Assembly: GCA_947462535.1 (NCBI GenBank)
Contig: CANHPN010000007.1
Coordinates: forward strand, 1 to 64,000
Source: Akkermansiaceae bacterium
GTDB lineage: Bacteria > Verrucomicrobiota > Verrucomicrobiia > Verrucomicrobiales > Akkermansiaceae
Direction of reading: 5' to 3'
DNA: 64,000 nucleotides
Of the stretch, positions 28,702 through 35,763 are shown in pieces. Under the pieces are notes generated by a model. The model was given only the letters and a program-made list of their open reading frames with translations. It was not told the DNA's origin and did not search any database. Within the stretch, counting starts at the first letter, position 1, and each line of letters begins with the position of its first letter. The position numbers and the translations under genes are program-made.

Positions 28702-29517
28702 TTAGTCGGTGGCCTGGCCGATAATCGTGGCGAAAGCGTTGTGGTCGTGAATGCTCTCGTGATTCACCGCCTTGACGGTGAAGGAGGAAACCCGCTTGTC
28801 GGCACGCAGCAGAGCGGCGGCGTTCCTAACGACGTCTTCGACGAAGACCGGATTGTCATAAGCCTGCATCGTGACGAAGCGCTCGTCGGTGCGCTTGAGC
28901 AGGGCGTAAACCGGAGCCGAGCCGGACTTCTCGGCGATGGCGATCAGGTCCTCGATGAGGATCAGCTCCCAGCCGCTTTTCTTCGACTTCGGGCGGACTT
29001 CCAGGGTGACGTAACCGCGCTGGTTGTGGGCGCCGTATTCGCTGATTTCCTTGCTACACGGGCACAGCGTGGTGACCGGAACGGTGACGCAGAGGACGAA
29101 GTCATCGACGGTCCCATTAGAAGTTCCCTTGAAAACACAATCGCAGCCGACCTTGGCGGACGCGCCTGAGACCGGTGCCTTTTTCGTGACGAAATAAGTG
29201 AACGCCACCTCGATGTGCGCTTCCTCGGCATCAAGGCGCTTTTTCAAATCGTGGAGAATGTCCGGCAGCGTGCGCATGGTCACCTCGCCCTCGTGCTTGC
29301 TCAGCACTTCGAGGAATCTACTCATGTGCGTTCCCTTGAAATGATGCGGCAGATGCACCGACATCGAAATTTTCGCGACGGTGGGGAAAGCTTTCCCCTC
29401 ATGATCCAGCACCTGGATCGGATAGCGCAGATCAGAGACGCCGACCTGGTCGATCGCGATGCCGCGGGTGTCCGGGGTCGCTTGGATGTCGGGCAATGAG
29501 GAGGTCTTTTTGGCCAT
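28702..29517 (-). CDS. folE2: GTP cyclohydrolase FolE2 (type IB)
   Basis: Converts GTP to dihydroneopterin triphosphate, the first step shared by folate and queuosine synthesis. 271 residues. The type IB family is shown by VGVSDLRYPIQV, the catalytic Cys in VTTLCPCSKEISEYGAHNQRG and the C-terminal VKAVNHESIHDHNAFA. Type IB enzymes use Mn or Fe rather than obligatory Zn and often replace FolE in zinc-limited or Que-dedicated settings. It starts 2 bp after queD, which supports a role in queuosine synthesis. Confidence 0.96.
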   Translation of the reverse strand: MAKKTSSLPDIQATPDTRGIAIDQVGVSDLRYPIQVLDHEGKAFPTVAKISMSVHLPHHFKGTHMSRFLEVLSKHEGEVTMRTLPDILHDLKKRLDAEEAHIEVAFTYFVTKKAPVSGASAKVGCDCVFKGTSNGTVDDFVLCVTVPVTTLCPCSKEISEYGAHNQRGYVTLEVRPKSKKSGWELILIEDLIAIAEKSGSAPVYALLKRTDERFVTMQAYDNPVFVEDVVRNAAALLRADKRVSSFTVKAVNHESIHDHNAFATIIGQATD

Positions 29518-29519
29518 GA

Positions 29520-29978
29520 TTAGAGAGTTCTTTCATACTCCGCCCACGAGGAGGAGGTTTCCCAGACGCGGACGCGGACAAGCCGCACACCGGGCTGGAG
29601 TGGATAGCGGGTATCGGTCCGCGCGGCATACGCGGCAAGGGCTTTTTCGGTGTGGTCGAAAATCGTGCGGGCCATCAGCTCGGTGGTCGGATCTTGGTTA
29701 TCGAAACCAATCACGCGCTCGCCGTAGCGAGCCTTAAAATCCTCGTAAGCCGGGTCTGAGGTGTTCATGCACATCGCGTGGTCGAAGCTGTCGAGCCACT
29801 CGCCGACGGCGTCCTTGATGATTTTGAAATCGCAAACCATCTCGTGGCCATCCAGTTCGTCCGCCTCGATCACGAACTCGACCTTGCGGGTGTGGCCATG
29901 CGGAAACCGACACTTGTCCGGATGCTTGGTGAGCATGTGGCCGTTCTCCACTTCGAGGGATTTGCAGATTCTATACAT
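29520..29978 (-). CDS. queD: 6-carboxy-5,6,7,8-tetrahydropterin synthase
   Basis: Second enzyme of 7-cyano-7-deazaguanine synthesis, 152 residues. Zinc ligands are seen as the His in LEVENGHML and the HGH in CRFPHGHTRKVEF. The catalytic Cys is in DKCRFPHGH. The acidic VCDFKIIKDAVGEWLDSFDHAMCMN supplies the second catalytic His region. Immediately upstream is the palindromic repeat that separates it from queC; downstream it is 2 bp from folE2. Confidence 0.95.
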   Translation of the reverse strand: MYRICKSLEVENGHMLTKHPDKCRFPHGHTRKVEFVIEADELDGHEMVCDFKIIKDAVGEWLDSFDHAMCMNTSDPAYEDFKARYGERVIGFDNQDPTTELMARTIFDHTEKALAAYAARTDTRYPLQPGVRLVRVRVWETSSSWAEYERTL

Positions 29979-29995
29979 GGTAGAGAAGATTTTTA

Positions 29996-30094
29996 ACCGC
30001 GAATGGAAGCTAATTCACGCGAATTGGAAAATGGTGCTGAACTGAAAACATGCAGAAAATTCCTCATTCGCGTGAATTGGCGTTCATTCGCGGT
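29996..30094. repeat. Long nested inverted repeat (REP-like) between queD and queC
   Basis: Outer arms ACCGCGAATG (29996-30005) and CATTCGCGGT (30085-30094) pair over 10 bp. Inner arms AATTCACGCGAAT (30012-30024) and ATTCGCGTGAATT (30066-30078) pair over 13 bp. The repeated core CGCGAAT gives the look of a mobile palindromic element. The right arm contains the queC stop, so the last codons of QueC (Tyr-Arg-Glu-stop) are made by the repeat. It may also form a processing hairpin inside the operon. Confidence 0.8.
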
Positions 30095-30773
30095 AAGGAA
30101 GATCGGGCAGTTCCGGAGTCTGCTCATAGAGGGTGGGATCCGGCAAGCCCGCGAGGATAAACGCCTCGCGCCGCTCGACGCAAGTGCCGCAGACGCCGCA
30201 GTGGATTTCGCCGCCTTTGTAACACGACCAGGTTTCGGAGAAATCGATGCCGAGCTGCACGCCGCGCCGCGCGATCGCGGCCTTGTCCATGGCGATGAAC
30301 GGACGCAGCAGCTGGATTTTCGCGTAAGTCCCCTCGCCCATCGCGGCGGCCATCGCCTGCATGAACGGCTCGCGGCAGTCCGGATAGATCGCGTGGTCGC
30401 CCGAGTGCGCGGCGATCACCAGGCCCTCCGCGCCGATGCTTTCCGCGTAGCCAGTGGCGATGGCGAGCATGATTCCGTTGCGGAAAGGGACGACGGTTTG
30501 CTTCATTGACTCCTCCGCGTAGTGGCCGTCCGGGATGTCGCCGCCGGACTGTAGCAGGTCGGATTTGAACAGGCGGTTCATGAAATCCAGCGGGATGATC
30601 TGATGGAGAACGCCGTTTCTATCCGCATGCAGTTTCGCAAACGGAATCTCGCGCGCGTTGTGCTTCGCGCCGTAGTCGAAGGACAAGCACGCCGCCACCT
30701 CGTAGGTGGCGAGCACCTCGTAAAATGCGGCGACCGAGTCCATCCCGCCGCTCAGCAACACGCAGACTTTCAT
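30084..30773 (-). CDS. queC: 7-cyano-7-deazaguanine synthase
   Basis: ATP-dependent conversion of 7-carboxy-7-deazaguanine to preQ0, 229 residues from the ATG at 30773. The PP-loop VCVLLSGGMDSVAAFYEVL is N-terminal. The C-terminal zinc site is CYKGGEIHCGVCGTCVERREAF. The open frame continues upstream, but the ATG overlaps the queF stop by 4 bp (ATGA) and the PP-loop must sit near the N-terminus. The very end (YRE) lies inside the inverted repeat, suggesting that an insertion replaced the original C-terminus. Confidence 0.96.
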   Translation of the reverse strand: MKVCVLLSGGMDSVAAFYEVLATYEVAACLSFDYGAKHNAREIPFAKLHADRNGVLHQIIPLDFMNRLFKSDLLQSGGDIPDGHYAEESMKQTVVPFRNGIMLAIATGYAESIGAEGLVIAAHSGDHAIYPDCREPFMQAMAAAMGEGTYAKIQLLRPFIAMDKAAIARRGVQLGIDFSETWSCYKGGEIHCGVCGTCVERREAFILAGLPDPTLYEQTPELPDLPYRE

Positions 30774-31192
30774 CTCGGAGCGTCCGGGTAAGTCGCCTCC
30801 GTCGTCAGCTGGATCCCGCCGCGCGGGGCGAACTCGCCGCGGACGATGATTTCCTGCGGCTTCATGGCGGCCACCAGATCGTCGAGGACGCGGTTGACGA
30901 TTTCCTCGTTGAAGGCCGGCTGGTTGCGGAAGGAAGCCAGATAGAATTTCAAGCTCTTCGTCTCCACGCAGAGATCGCCGGGAACGTAGCGGATGACGAT
31001 TTTCGCGCTGTCGGGCTGGCCGGTCACCGGGCACAGCGAGGAGAATTCCGGGCAATTCAGCGTGATCCAGTAGCGCCGGCCGGGCCGCAGATTCGCGAAA
31101 ACATCGAGTTCCGCCTCATCCGGGCTGGCAGGCAGGCGGTTCTCGGATTTTCCGAGCAGGGACAAATTCTTGAGATCTTCGCGACCGGGCAT
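30770..31192 (-). CDS. queF: NADPH-dependent 7-cyano-7-deazaguanine reductase (short type)
   Basis: Reduces preQ0 to preQ1, 140 residues from the ATG at 31192, the size of the single-domain YkvM-type enzyme. It carries the substrate-binding catalytic Cys in CPEFSSLCPVTGQPD, the NADPH/QueF motif CVETKSLKFYLASFRNQPAF, and the acidic EEIVNRVLDDL. It is the first of the que genes in the transcription direction and overlaps queC by 4 bp. QueE is not present in the window. Confidence 0.95.
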   Translation of the reverse strand: MPGREDLKNLSLLGKSENRLPASPDEAELDVFANLRPGRRYWITLNCPEFSSLCPVTGQPDSAKIVIRYVPGDLCVETKSLKFYLASFRNQPAFNEEIVNRVLDDLVAAMKPQEIIVRGEFAPRGGIQLTTEATYPDAPR

Positions 31193-31252
31193 GGCCGGAT
31201 TCTGAGACTCCCCGCCCAAAGGTCGATTCCTTTTTCCCCTGTAAATTTCCCT

Positions 31253-31620
31253 GTAGCCTGCGAGATGGTGCGCAGCGGCCGCATCGGCAAGGTCCACACC
31301 GTGAGGATCGGCCTACCCAGCGATCCCTCCGGCGGCAGCATCGAAGTCATTCCGGTGCCCTCCAATCTCAACTACGACATGTGGCTCGGCAGCACTCCGC
31401 TCGCGCCCTATACCGTGGACCGCGTCCACTCTCAGGGGGCCACTGTAAAGGAGCGCTACGCCCAGCGTCCCGGCTGGTTGCGCATGGAGGAATACTACCT
31501 CGGCATGATCACCGTTTGGGGATCCCACCACGTCGATATCGCCCACTGGGGCATCGGCACCGAGCACACCGGCCCCACCTCCATCGAGGCCAAGGCCGCC
31601 AGCGCCCTGCAAGCCATTAC
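31253..31620 (+). pseudogene. Fragment of a Gfo/Idh/MocA oxidoreductase
   Basis: An internal piece of a Gfo/Idh/MocA protein. It begins without a start codon context at ACEMVRSGRIGKVHTVRIGL, continues with SNLNYDMWLGSTPLAPYT and GMITVWGSHHVDIAHWGIG, and loses similarity near 31600. The N-terminal Rossmann domain and the end of the C-terminal domain are both missing. The frame is open further 5' only as antisense over queF. It is a relic, not a functional gene. Confidence 0.8.
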
Positions 31621-31947
31621 CCGGACATTTTCAAAACCCCGCTTGGCAAGGACGACGTGCGTCTGCACGAAAGGCTCCCTGCCCTTGGCTCCCGACCCGA
31701 CGGCGGCGCGAAACGAGGCTTGCCTATGTGCCGTAACCGCTACCGCCGGATCCCCCCTTGATCTTACTGGAAACCGTCGACGTCTCTTGGAGCGAGCCAC
31801 CCTTGCCCTCGGTCGGCTCGACAGCGTGAGCACCCTTCTCTCCCCGATCCCCGCTCTTAGAATAGACCATCCAGATTGAAGAGTCAGCCTTGGGTGGCAT
31901 CTCCCGATTTTTCTTCCGGGATCGGCTTATTCTGTTTCACTCCGCCC
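31621..31947. other. Gap of about 330 bp, mostly decayed sequence
   Basis: Follows the oxidoreductase fragment. No motif is recognised in any frame. The final part before 31948 should contain the promoter of the secreted protein gene, but I could not identify boxes. Confidence 0.4.
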
Positions 31948-32433
31948 ATGAAATCGTGCGCAGCAGTACTCCTGATGGTGGCCGTCCTGGCCCTCGCACC
32001 GCCGCTTTTCGGGGGCGGGAAGAATGAAAACAAGGCGTCCGTCACTTTCCACCTGGAGACAGAGGCCACCGACAACCCGAAGATGATTTTCCCGCAGATG
32101 ATCGGAGAGCAGACCCGATATTTCCGCCGCATGCCGGAAATTGGCATGAAGGATTTCGTGTCGTTCATACCTTTTCCCTCGGATACGAGCGAGGATTTCG
32201 GGATCGTTTTCAAGCTCAAGACCAACGCGATGAACCGTTTCGCGGCCGTCACCGCCGCAAACCAGGGCCGCTGGCTGATCGCGCAGGTCAACGGTCGCGC
32301 CGTGGATGCCGTGATCATCGACAAGCAGGTCAATGACGGCTTCATCGTGATCTGGAAGGGCGTGACGCCTGCGGACGTCAAGCTTCTCGACGAGGAGTTG
32401 CCGCGCGCCGATGAAGTAAACAAAAAGAAGTAG
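31948..32433 (+). CDS. Small secreted protein of unknown function
   Basis: 161 residues from the ATG at 31948. A signal peptide is clear (MKSCAAVLLMVAVLALAPPL). The mature domain is about 135 residues with alternating beta strands and helices (VTFHLETEATDNPKMIF and DFGIVFKLKTNAMNRFAAVT), a run GRWLIAQVNGRAVDAVIID, and a Lys-rich end. No family was recognised. The next gene (M23 peptidase) begins 9 bp after its stop, suggesting a common transcript and an envelope role. Confidence 0.75.
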   Translation: MKSCAAVLLMVAVLALAPPLFGGGKNENKASVTFHLETEATDNPKMIFPQMIGEQTRYFRRMPEIGMKDFVSFIPFPSDTSEDFGIVFKLKTNAMNRFAAVTAANQGRWLIAQVNGRAVDAVIIDKQVNDGFIVIWKGVTPADVKLLDEELPRADEVNKKK

Positions 32434-32442
32434 CCGCTTGAA

Positions 32443-33468
32443 ATGATCCGTTTTCCCGCCCTCCTTCTTTTCCTGGCCAGCAGCCTCGCCGCCGCGCCGA
32501 TCGATCTTCGCCTGCCGACGGAAAACCACCACCTCTTCACCGGCGCCCTGGACCGATTCTACATGTATGTGGACCGGACTTTCGAGGGCCAGACCAGCAA
32601 GCCTTGGGAAGCGGGTTCCTACGGATTCGTCCGCACCGCCATCCGCGTCAATGACCAGGTCCTGCTGACGAAGTTCCACGAAGGCATCGATATTTCCCCG
32701 GTGAGACGCGACAAGGCGGGCAATCCGCTCGACCTGGTTTCCAGCATCGCTGCGGGCCGCGTCGCCCACGTCAGCCCCGTCGCCGGACGCAGCAACTACG
32801 GCAAATACGTCGTTGTCGAACACCTTTGGGAAAACTCGTCGGTCTTCTCGCTCTACGCCCACCTCGCGGAAATCACCTGCCAGCCGGGAGATCCGGTCAG
32901 CGCGGGTTCCGTGCTCGGGCGGATGGGCTACACCGGCGCAGGCATCGACCGGACCCGCGCCCATTGCCACCTCGAACTCGGCATGCTGCTCAGCGCCCAC
33001 TATGAAGACTGGCACCAGAAAAGCGGCGGTGGGACCAATTTCCACGGCATCTTCAACGGCATGAACCTCAGCGGCACGGAAGTCTCGCGCTTCTTCCTCG
33101 AACATCGCGCCAATCCCGCGATCAAGTTCAGCGAGTTCATCGCCAACACCCCGGTTTATTTCAAAGTCACCGTCCCGTCCTGCGGCACGCCGGACTTCGT
33201 CGCGCGCTACCCGTGGATCAAGCGCGGGTCCGCCGCCACTGCCATCTCGTGGGAAATCAGCTTCAGCGCCACCGGCCTGCCCGTGGCCTTCAATCCCAGC
33301 CAGCGCGAGGTCGCCGCACCGCTCGTCACCTCCGTCCGCCCGTCTAGCCTCCCGCATCGCTACCTCACCCGCGGACTCATCACCGGGGAAGGCAACCAAG
33401 CGACGCTCACCCGCTCCGGCGAGCAGCTGGTCGCCCTCATCACCGACGATTTCCCCATCAACCAATAA
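32443..33468 (+). CDS. Exported M23-type (LytM) peptidase
   Basis: 341 residues with a signal peptide (RFPALLLFLASSLAAA). The M23 core lies at about 80-185: KFHEGIDISPV supplies the first zinc His and Asp, SIAAGRVAHVSP and GKYVVVEHLW form the strands, and SLYAHLAEI and RAHCHLELGMLL supply the other His residues, including HxH. The C-terminal about 130 residues are a beta-rich domain I do not recognise. Such enzymes cleave peptidoglycan cross-links or act as scaffolds; the ligands here are intact, so activity is likely. Confidence 0.88.
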   Translation: MIRFPALLLFLASSLAAAPIDLRLPTENHHLFTGALDRFYMYVDRTFEGQTSKPWEAGSYGFVRTAIRVNDQVLLTKFHEGIDISPVRRDKAGNPLDLVSSIAAGRVAHVSPVAGRSNYGKYVVVEHLWENSSVFSLYAHLAEITCQPGDPVSAGSVLGRMGYTGAGIDRTRAHCHLELGMLLSAHYEDWHQKSGGGTNFHGIFNGMNLSGTEVSRFFLEHRANPAIKFSEFIANTPVYFKVTVPSCGTPDFVARYPWIKRGSAATAISWEISFSATGLPVAFNPSQREVAAPLVTSVRPSSLPHRYLTRGLITGEGNQATLTRSGEQLVALITDDFPINQ

Positions 33469-33480
33469 CCACGCCTACCC

Positions 33481-33939
33481 ATGTCCATCCTCGAAAAAAT
33501 CAGCGCGCTCGGCCTCACCCTGCCCGCCGTCCCCACCCCCATCGCCGCCTACGTCAACTGCGTCCGCACCGGAAACCTGCTTTTCCTCTCCGGCGGCCTA
33601 CCCATCGACGGCGACAAGAAAGTCATCGGCAAAGTCCCGAGCCAGGTCTCTATCGAAGAGGCCAAGGAAGCCGCCCGCATGTGCATTCTCAACCGCCTCG
33701 CCGTGATCCGCGATGAAATCGGCTCGCTCGATAAGGTCAGGCAGATCGTCACCCTCAACGGCTTCGTCAACTCCGAGCCCGACTTCCACGGCCACCCGCA
33801 AGTCATCAACGGCGCGTCCGAACTGCTCGTCGAGATCTTCGGCGACAAGGGCAAGCACTCCCGCACCGCCCTCGGCGTCGCTGCCCTCCCGCTCGATGTC
33901 GCGGTCGAGATCAATCTGATTGTCGAAATCGAATCCTGA
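33481..33939 (+). CDS. RidA/YjgF-like protein, YjgH/TdcF subgroup
   Basis: 152 residues. Family features are LTLPAVPTPIAAYVNCVRTGNLLFLSGG in shortened form, VSIEEAKEAARMCILNRLAVI, and the C-terminal hallmark RTALGVAALPLDVAVEINLIVEIE. RidA members deaminate reactive enamine/imine intermediates. The RTALGVAALP form is typical of the longer RidA subgroup with about 150 residues, for which imine deaminase activity is less certain than in RidA itself. It is 12 bp after the M23 gene and 17 bp before the NagB-like gene. Confidence 0.93.
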   Translation: MSILEKISALGLTLPAVPTPIAAYVNCVRTGNLLFLSGGLPIDGDKKVIGKVPSQVSIEEAKEAARMCILNRLAVIRDEIGSLDKVRQIVTLNGFVNSEPDFHGHPQVINGASELLVEIFGDKGKHSRTALGVAALPLDVAVEINLIVEIES

Positions 33940-33956
33940 GCCCAGCATCCACAGCG

Positions 33957-34721
33957 ATGCCAAGCACCCCCCGCCACCGCATTTTTTCCATTCGTGATTC
34001 CGCCTGCGCCCAAATCGCGGCGGAAATCGCGCAACTGATCCGCGACCGCGCCGCACTCGGGAGCACCGCCGTCCTCGGACTCGTCGCCGGGAAAACCCCG
34101 CTGCCGCTCTATCAGGAACTCATCTACCTCCACCGTGAGGAGCGACTGTCGTTCCGCAACGTCGTCACCTTCAATCTCGACGAATACCAAGGACTCGAAA
34201 ACGGACACCCCGCCGGTTTCCGCTCCTTCATGCAGCGGAATCTGTTCGACCACATCGACATCCCGCCCCGCAACATCCACTTCCTCTCGACGACCATCTC
34301 CGACGCCAGAACGTTCAGACATTGCGCCCACTACGAGGCGAAAATCGCCCACGCCGGCGGTATCGACTATCAAATTCTCGACATCGGACGCTTCGGTGAG
34401 ATCGGATTCATCGAGCCGGGCACCCCGCTCGATTGCCGCACCCACCGGGTCCTGCTCAGCCATCGGCTCCGGCACGCCGCCGCCGACGCCTTCGGTGGCC
34501 TCAAGCAAGTCCCCACCCACGCCATCACCATGGGTTACGGCACGATTCTGGAGGCCCGCCAGATCGTGGTGCTCGCCTGGGGAACCCTGAAATCGCGCGG
34601 CGTCCGCAGAGCGATCGAAGGCCCCGTCTCCACCAGGATCGGCGCCTCCTGCCTCAAAACACACCCGGCAACCCAATTCTTCCTCGACGGGCCGGCAGCC
34701 TCGCGGCTCAAGCACCAATAA
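33957..34721 (+). CDS. NagB-like sugar-phosphate isomerase/deaminase lacking catalytic residues
   Basis: 254 residues with the glucosamine-6-phosphate deaminase fold. Present are the phosphate loop LGLVAGKTPLPLYQELI, the catalytic Asp in FNLDEYQGL (Asp75), EPG with Glu153, GYGTILEARQIVVLAWG and AIEGPVSTRIGASCLKTHP. The active-site segment reads LDIGRFGEIGFIEPG, while active NagB has G-x-D-G-H-I-x-F-N-E-P-G. The Asp and the ring-opening His are therefore Phe146 and Glu148, and Asn is Ile. The protein may have another substrate or a regulatory role. It ends at a strong terminator and is probably last in the operon with M23 and RidA genes. Confidence 0.88.
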   Translation: MPSTPRHRIFSIRDSACAQIAAEIAQLIRDRAALGSTAVLGLVAGKTPLPLYQELIYLHREERLSFRNVVTFNLDEYQGLENGHPAGFRSFMQRNLFDHIDIPPRNIHFLSTTISDARTFRHCAHYEAKIAHAGGIDYQILDIGRFGEIGFIEPGTPLDCRTHRVLLSHRLRHAAADAFGGLKQVPTHAITMGYGTILEARQIVVLAWGTLKSRGVRRAIEGPVSTRIGASCLKTHPATQFFLDGPAASRLKHQ

Positions 34722-34755
34722 AAAGGCCCGCCATCGGAGAATGGCGGGCCTTTTT
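34720..34755. terminator. Bidirectional Rho-independent terminator
   Basis: AAAAAGGCCCGCCAT (34720-34734) pairs perfectly over 15 bp with ATGGCGGGCCTTTTT (34741-34755), loop CGGAGA. A T-run follows the stem on either strand, so it can end the NagB-like gene and the convergent YlbF gene. Confidence 0.97.
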
Positions 34756-34773
34756 CGTGAAATTCAAAACGCT

Positions 34774-35205
34774 TCAGCCGCAGCATCCGCCGCCGCCACC
34801 ACCACCGCCGCAGCAACCGCCGCCTTTGTCAGCGAGCTCCTCCGCAGTCGGCACCCGGCCGAGCTCGATCGTGCTGCCGATGTATTTGCCGATCTCCTTC
34901 TGCAACGTCTCCAGTTCGCGCTGGGCGGAGAGGAAATCGCGGGCGATCTCGTTTTCGAAAAGCGCGTCACGGGCACTTTCAAACTCGCGGATTTCCGACG
35001 CGCCGAGCTCGACGCCGGCGTGTTGTTTGTGGTGGAGCTCCTCGCCGCGCTCGTGGACGCTTTGATATTGGAGCCGGGCCGAATCGTCGCCCAAGAAGCG
35101 CTCGACGTCAGCTTGAAGCTTGAGGAATGAAGGATCACTGGCGATCTGGGCGCACAGTTCCTTGGTTTTTACGATCACGGCGGAGTCTTCGGCAACAATG
35201 GACAT
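34774..35205 (-). CDS. YlbF-family protein with a Gly-Cys tail
   Basis: 143 residues from the ATG at 35205. The helical body has the YlbF/YmcA layout: a first helix with VIVKTKELCAQIASDPSFLKLQADVERF and a later helix pair (ENEIARDFLSAQRELETLQKEIGKYI). In Bacillus such proteins act in RNA decay/competence control. The C-terminus ends GGGCCGGGGGGGGCCG, a run of Gly with two Cys pairs, which is not part of the Bacillus proteins and could bind metal or an Fe-S cluster. An in-frame ATG at 35292 would add about 29 residues. Confidence 0.85.
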   Translation of the reverse strand: MSIVAEDSAVIVKTKELCAQIASDPSFLKLQADVERFLGDDSARLQYQSVHERGEELHHKQHAGVELGASEIREFESARDALFENEIARDFLSAQRELETLQKEIGKYIGSTIELGRVPTAEELADKGGGCCGGGGGGGGCCG

Positions 35206-35337
35206 GTCGCTGCATAACCTTGCGGAATCCGGCTGGCAACGGACATTTACAGGAATTTTTCCCGAGCTGGATTCCTGCGAAAACCACAACAAATGCGTGA
35301 CAGACCCCGCCGCCGGGGCTTCCTTAAAAGCACGCCC

Positions 35338-35751
35338 ATGGCCCTCGAACCTCTCAAAGACGGCATCCGCTCAAACGTGCGGATCGACTTTTACGGCAAC
35401 GTCCACAAACGCTTGCGAGGCACCGACGCGGACAAGCGCTACGCCACCGAGGTCGCCGTGCTCAAAGTGCTCGAAGAGCGTGGCTGCCCTTACGTCCCCC
35501 GCCTGCTGGAGGAACACCCGGAGGAACTCTACTTCGTTTCCACCAACTGCGGGAAACTGGCGGACCAGATTTCGAAAACCAGATCCGACCAGCTCTTCGC
35601 CAAGCTGGAGCGCGAATACGGCATCCGCCACCTCGACGCCGAGCCGCGCAATATCACCTACTCGGACAAACTCGGCTGTTTCTGCATCATCGACTTCGAG
35701 CTCGCGGAAATCCTGCCGCCGCCGCCCGGCCTCGTCTCGCCCGCTATCTGA
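35338..35751 (+). CDS. Minimal protein-kinase-like protein (137 residues)
   Basis: Only 137 residues, about half a normal kinase domain. Visible kinase-like elements: a beta strand ending in VHKRLRG (Lys24 as possible ATP lysine), a helix with Glu38 (ATEVAVLKVLEERGCPYVP), the catalytic loop RHLDAEPRNI (His98, Asp100, Asn105) and a DFE (Asp119) in place of DFG (CFCIIDFELAEI). The activation segment and the C-lobe helices beyond are missing, as in very small Bud32-like or RIO/KdoK-like kinases. It lies 12 bp before a PP2C phosphatase gene, supporting a kinase/phosphatase pair. Start at 35338 chosen by alignment logic; the frame is open further 5'. Confidence 0.75.
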   Translation: MALEPLKDGIRSNVRIDFYGNVHKRLRGTDADKRYATEVAVLKVLEERGCPYVPRLLEEHPEELYFVSTNCGKLADQISKTRSDQLFAKLEREYGIRHLDAEPRNITYSDKLGCFCIIDFELAEILPPPPGLVSPAI

Positions 35752-35763
35752 CCCCACCCATCC

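Noticed and set aside
30725-31879. 384-codon plus-strand frame spanning queF
   Set aside because: Only the middle (31253-31620) has homology to Gfo/Idh/MocA proteins; the 5' part is antisense to queF.
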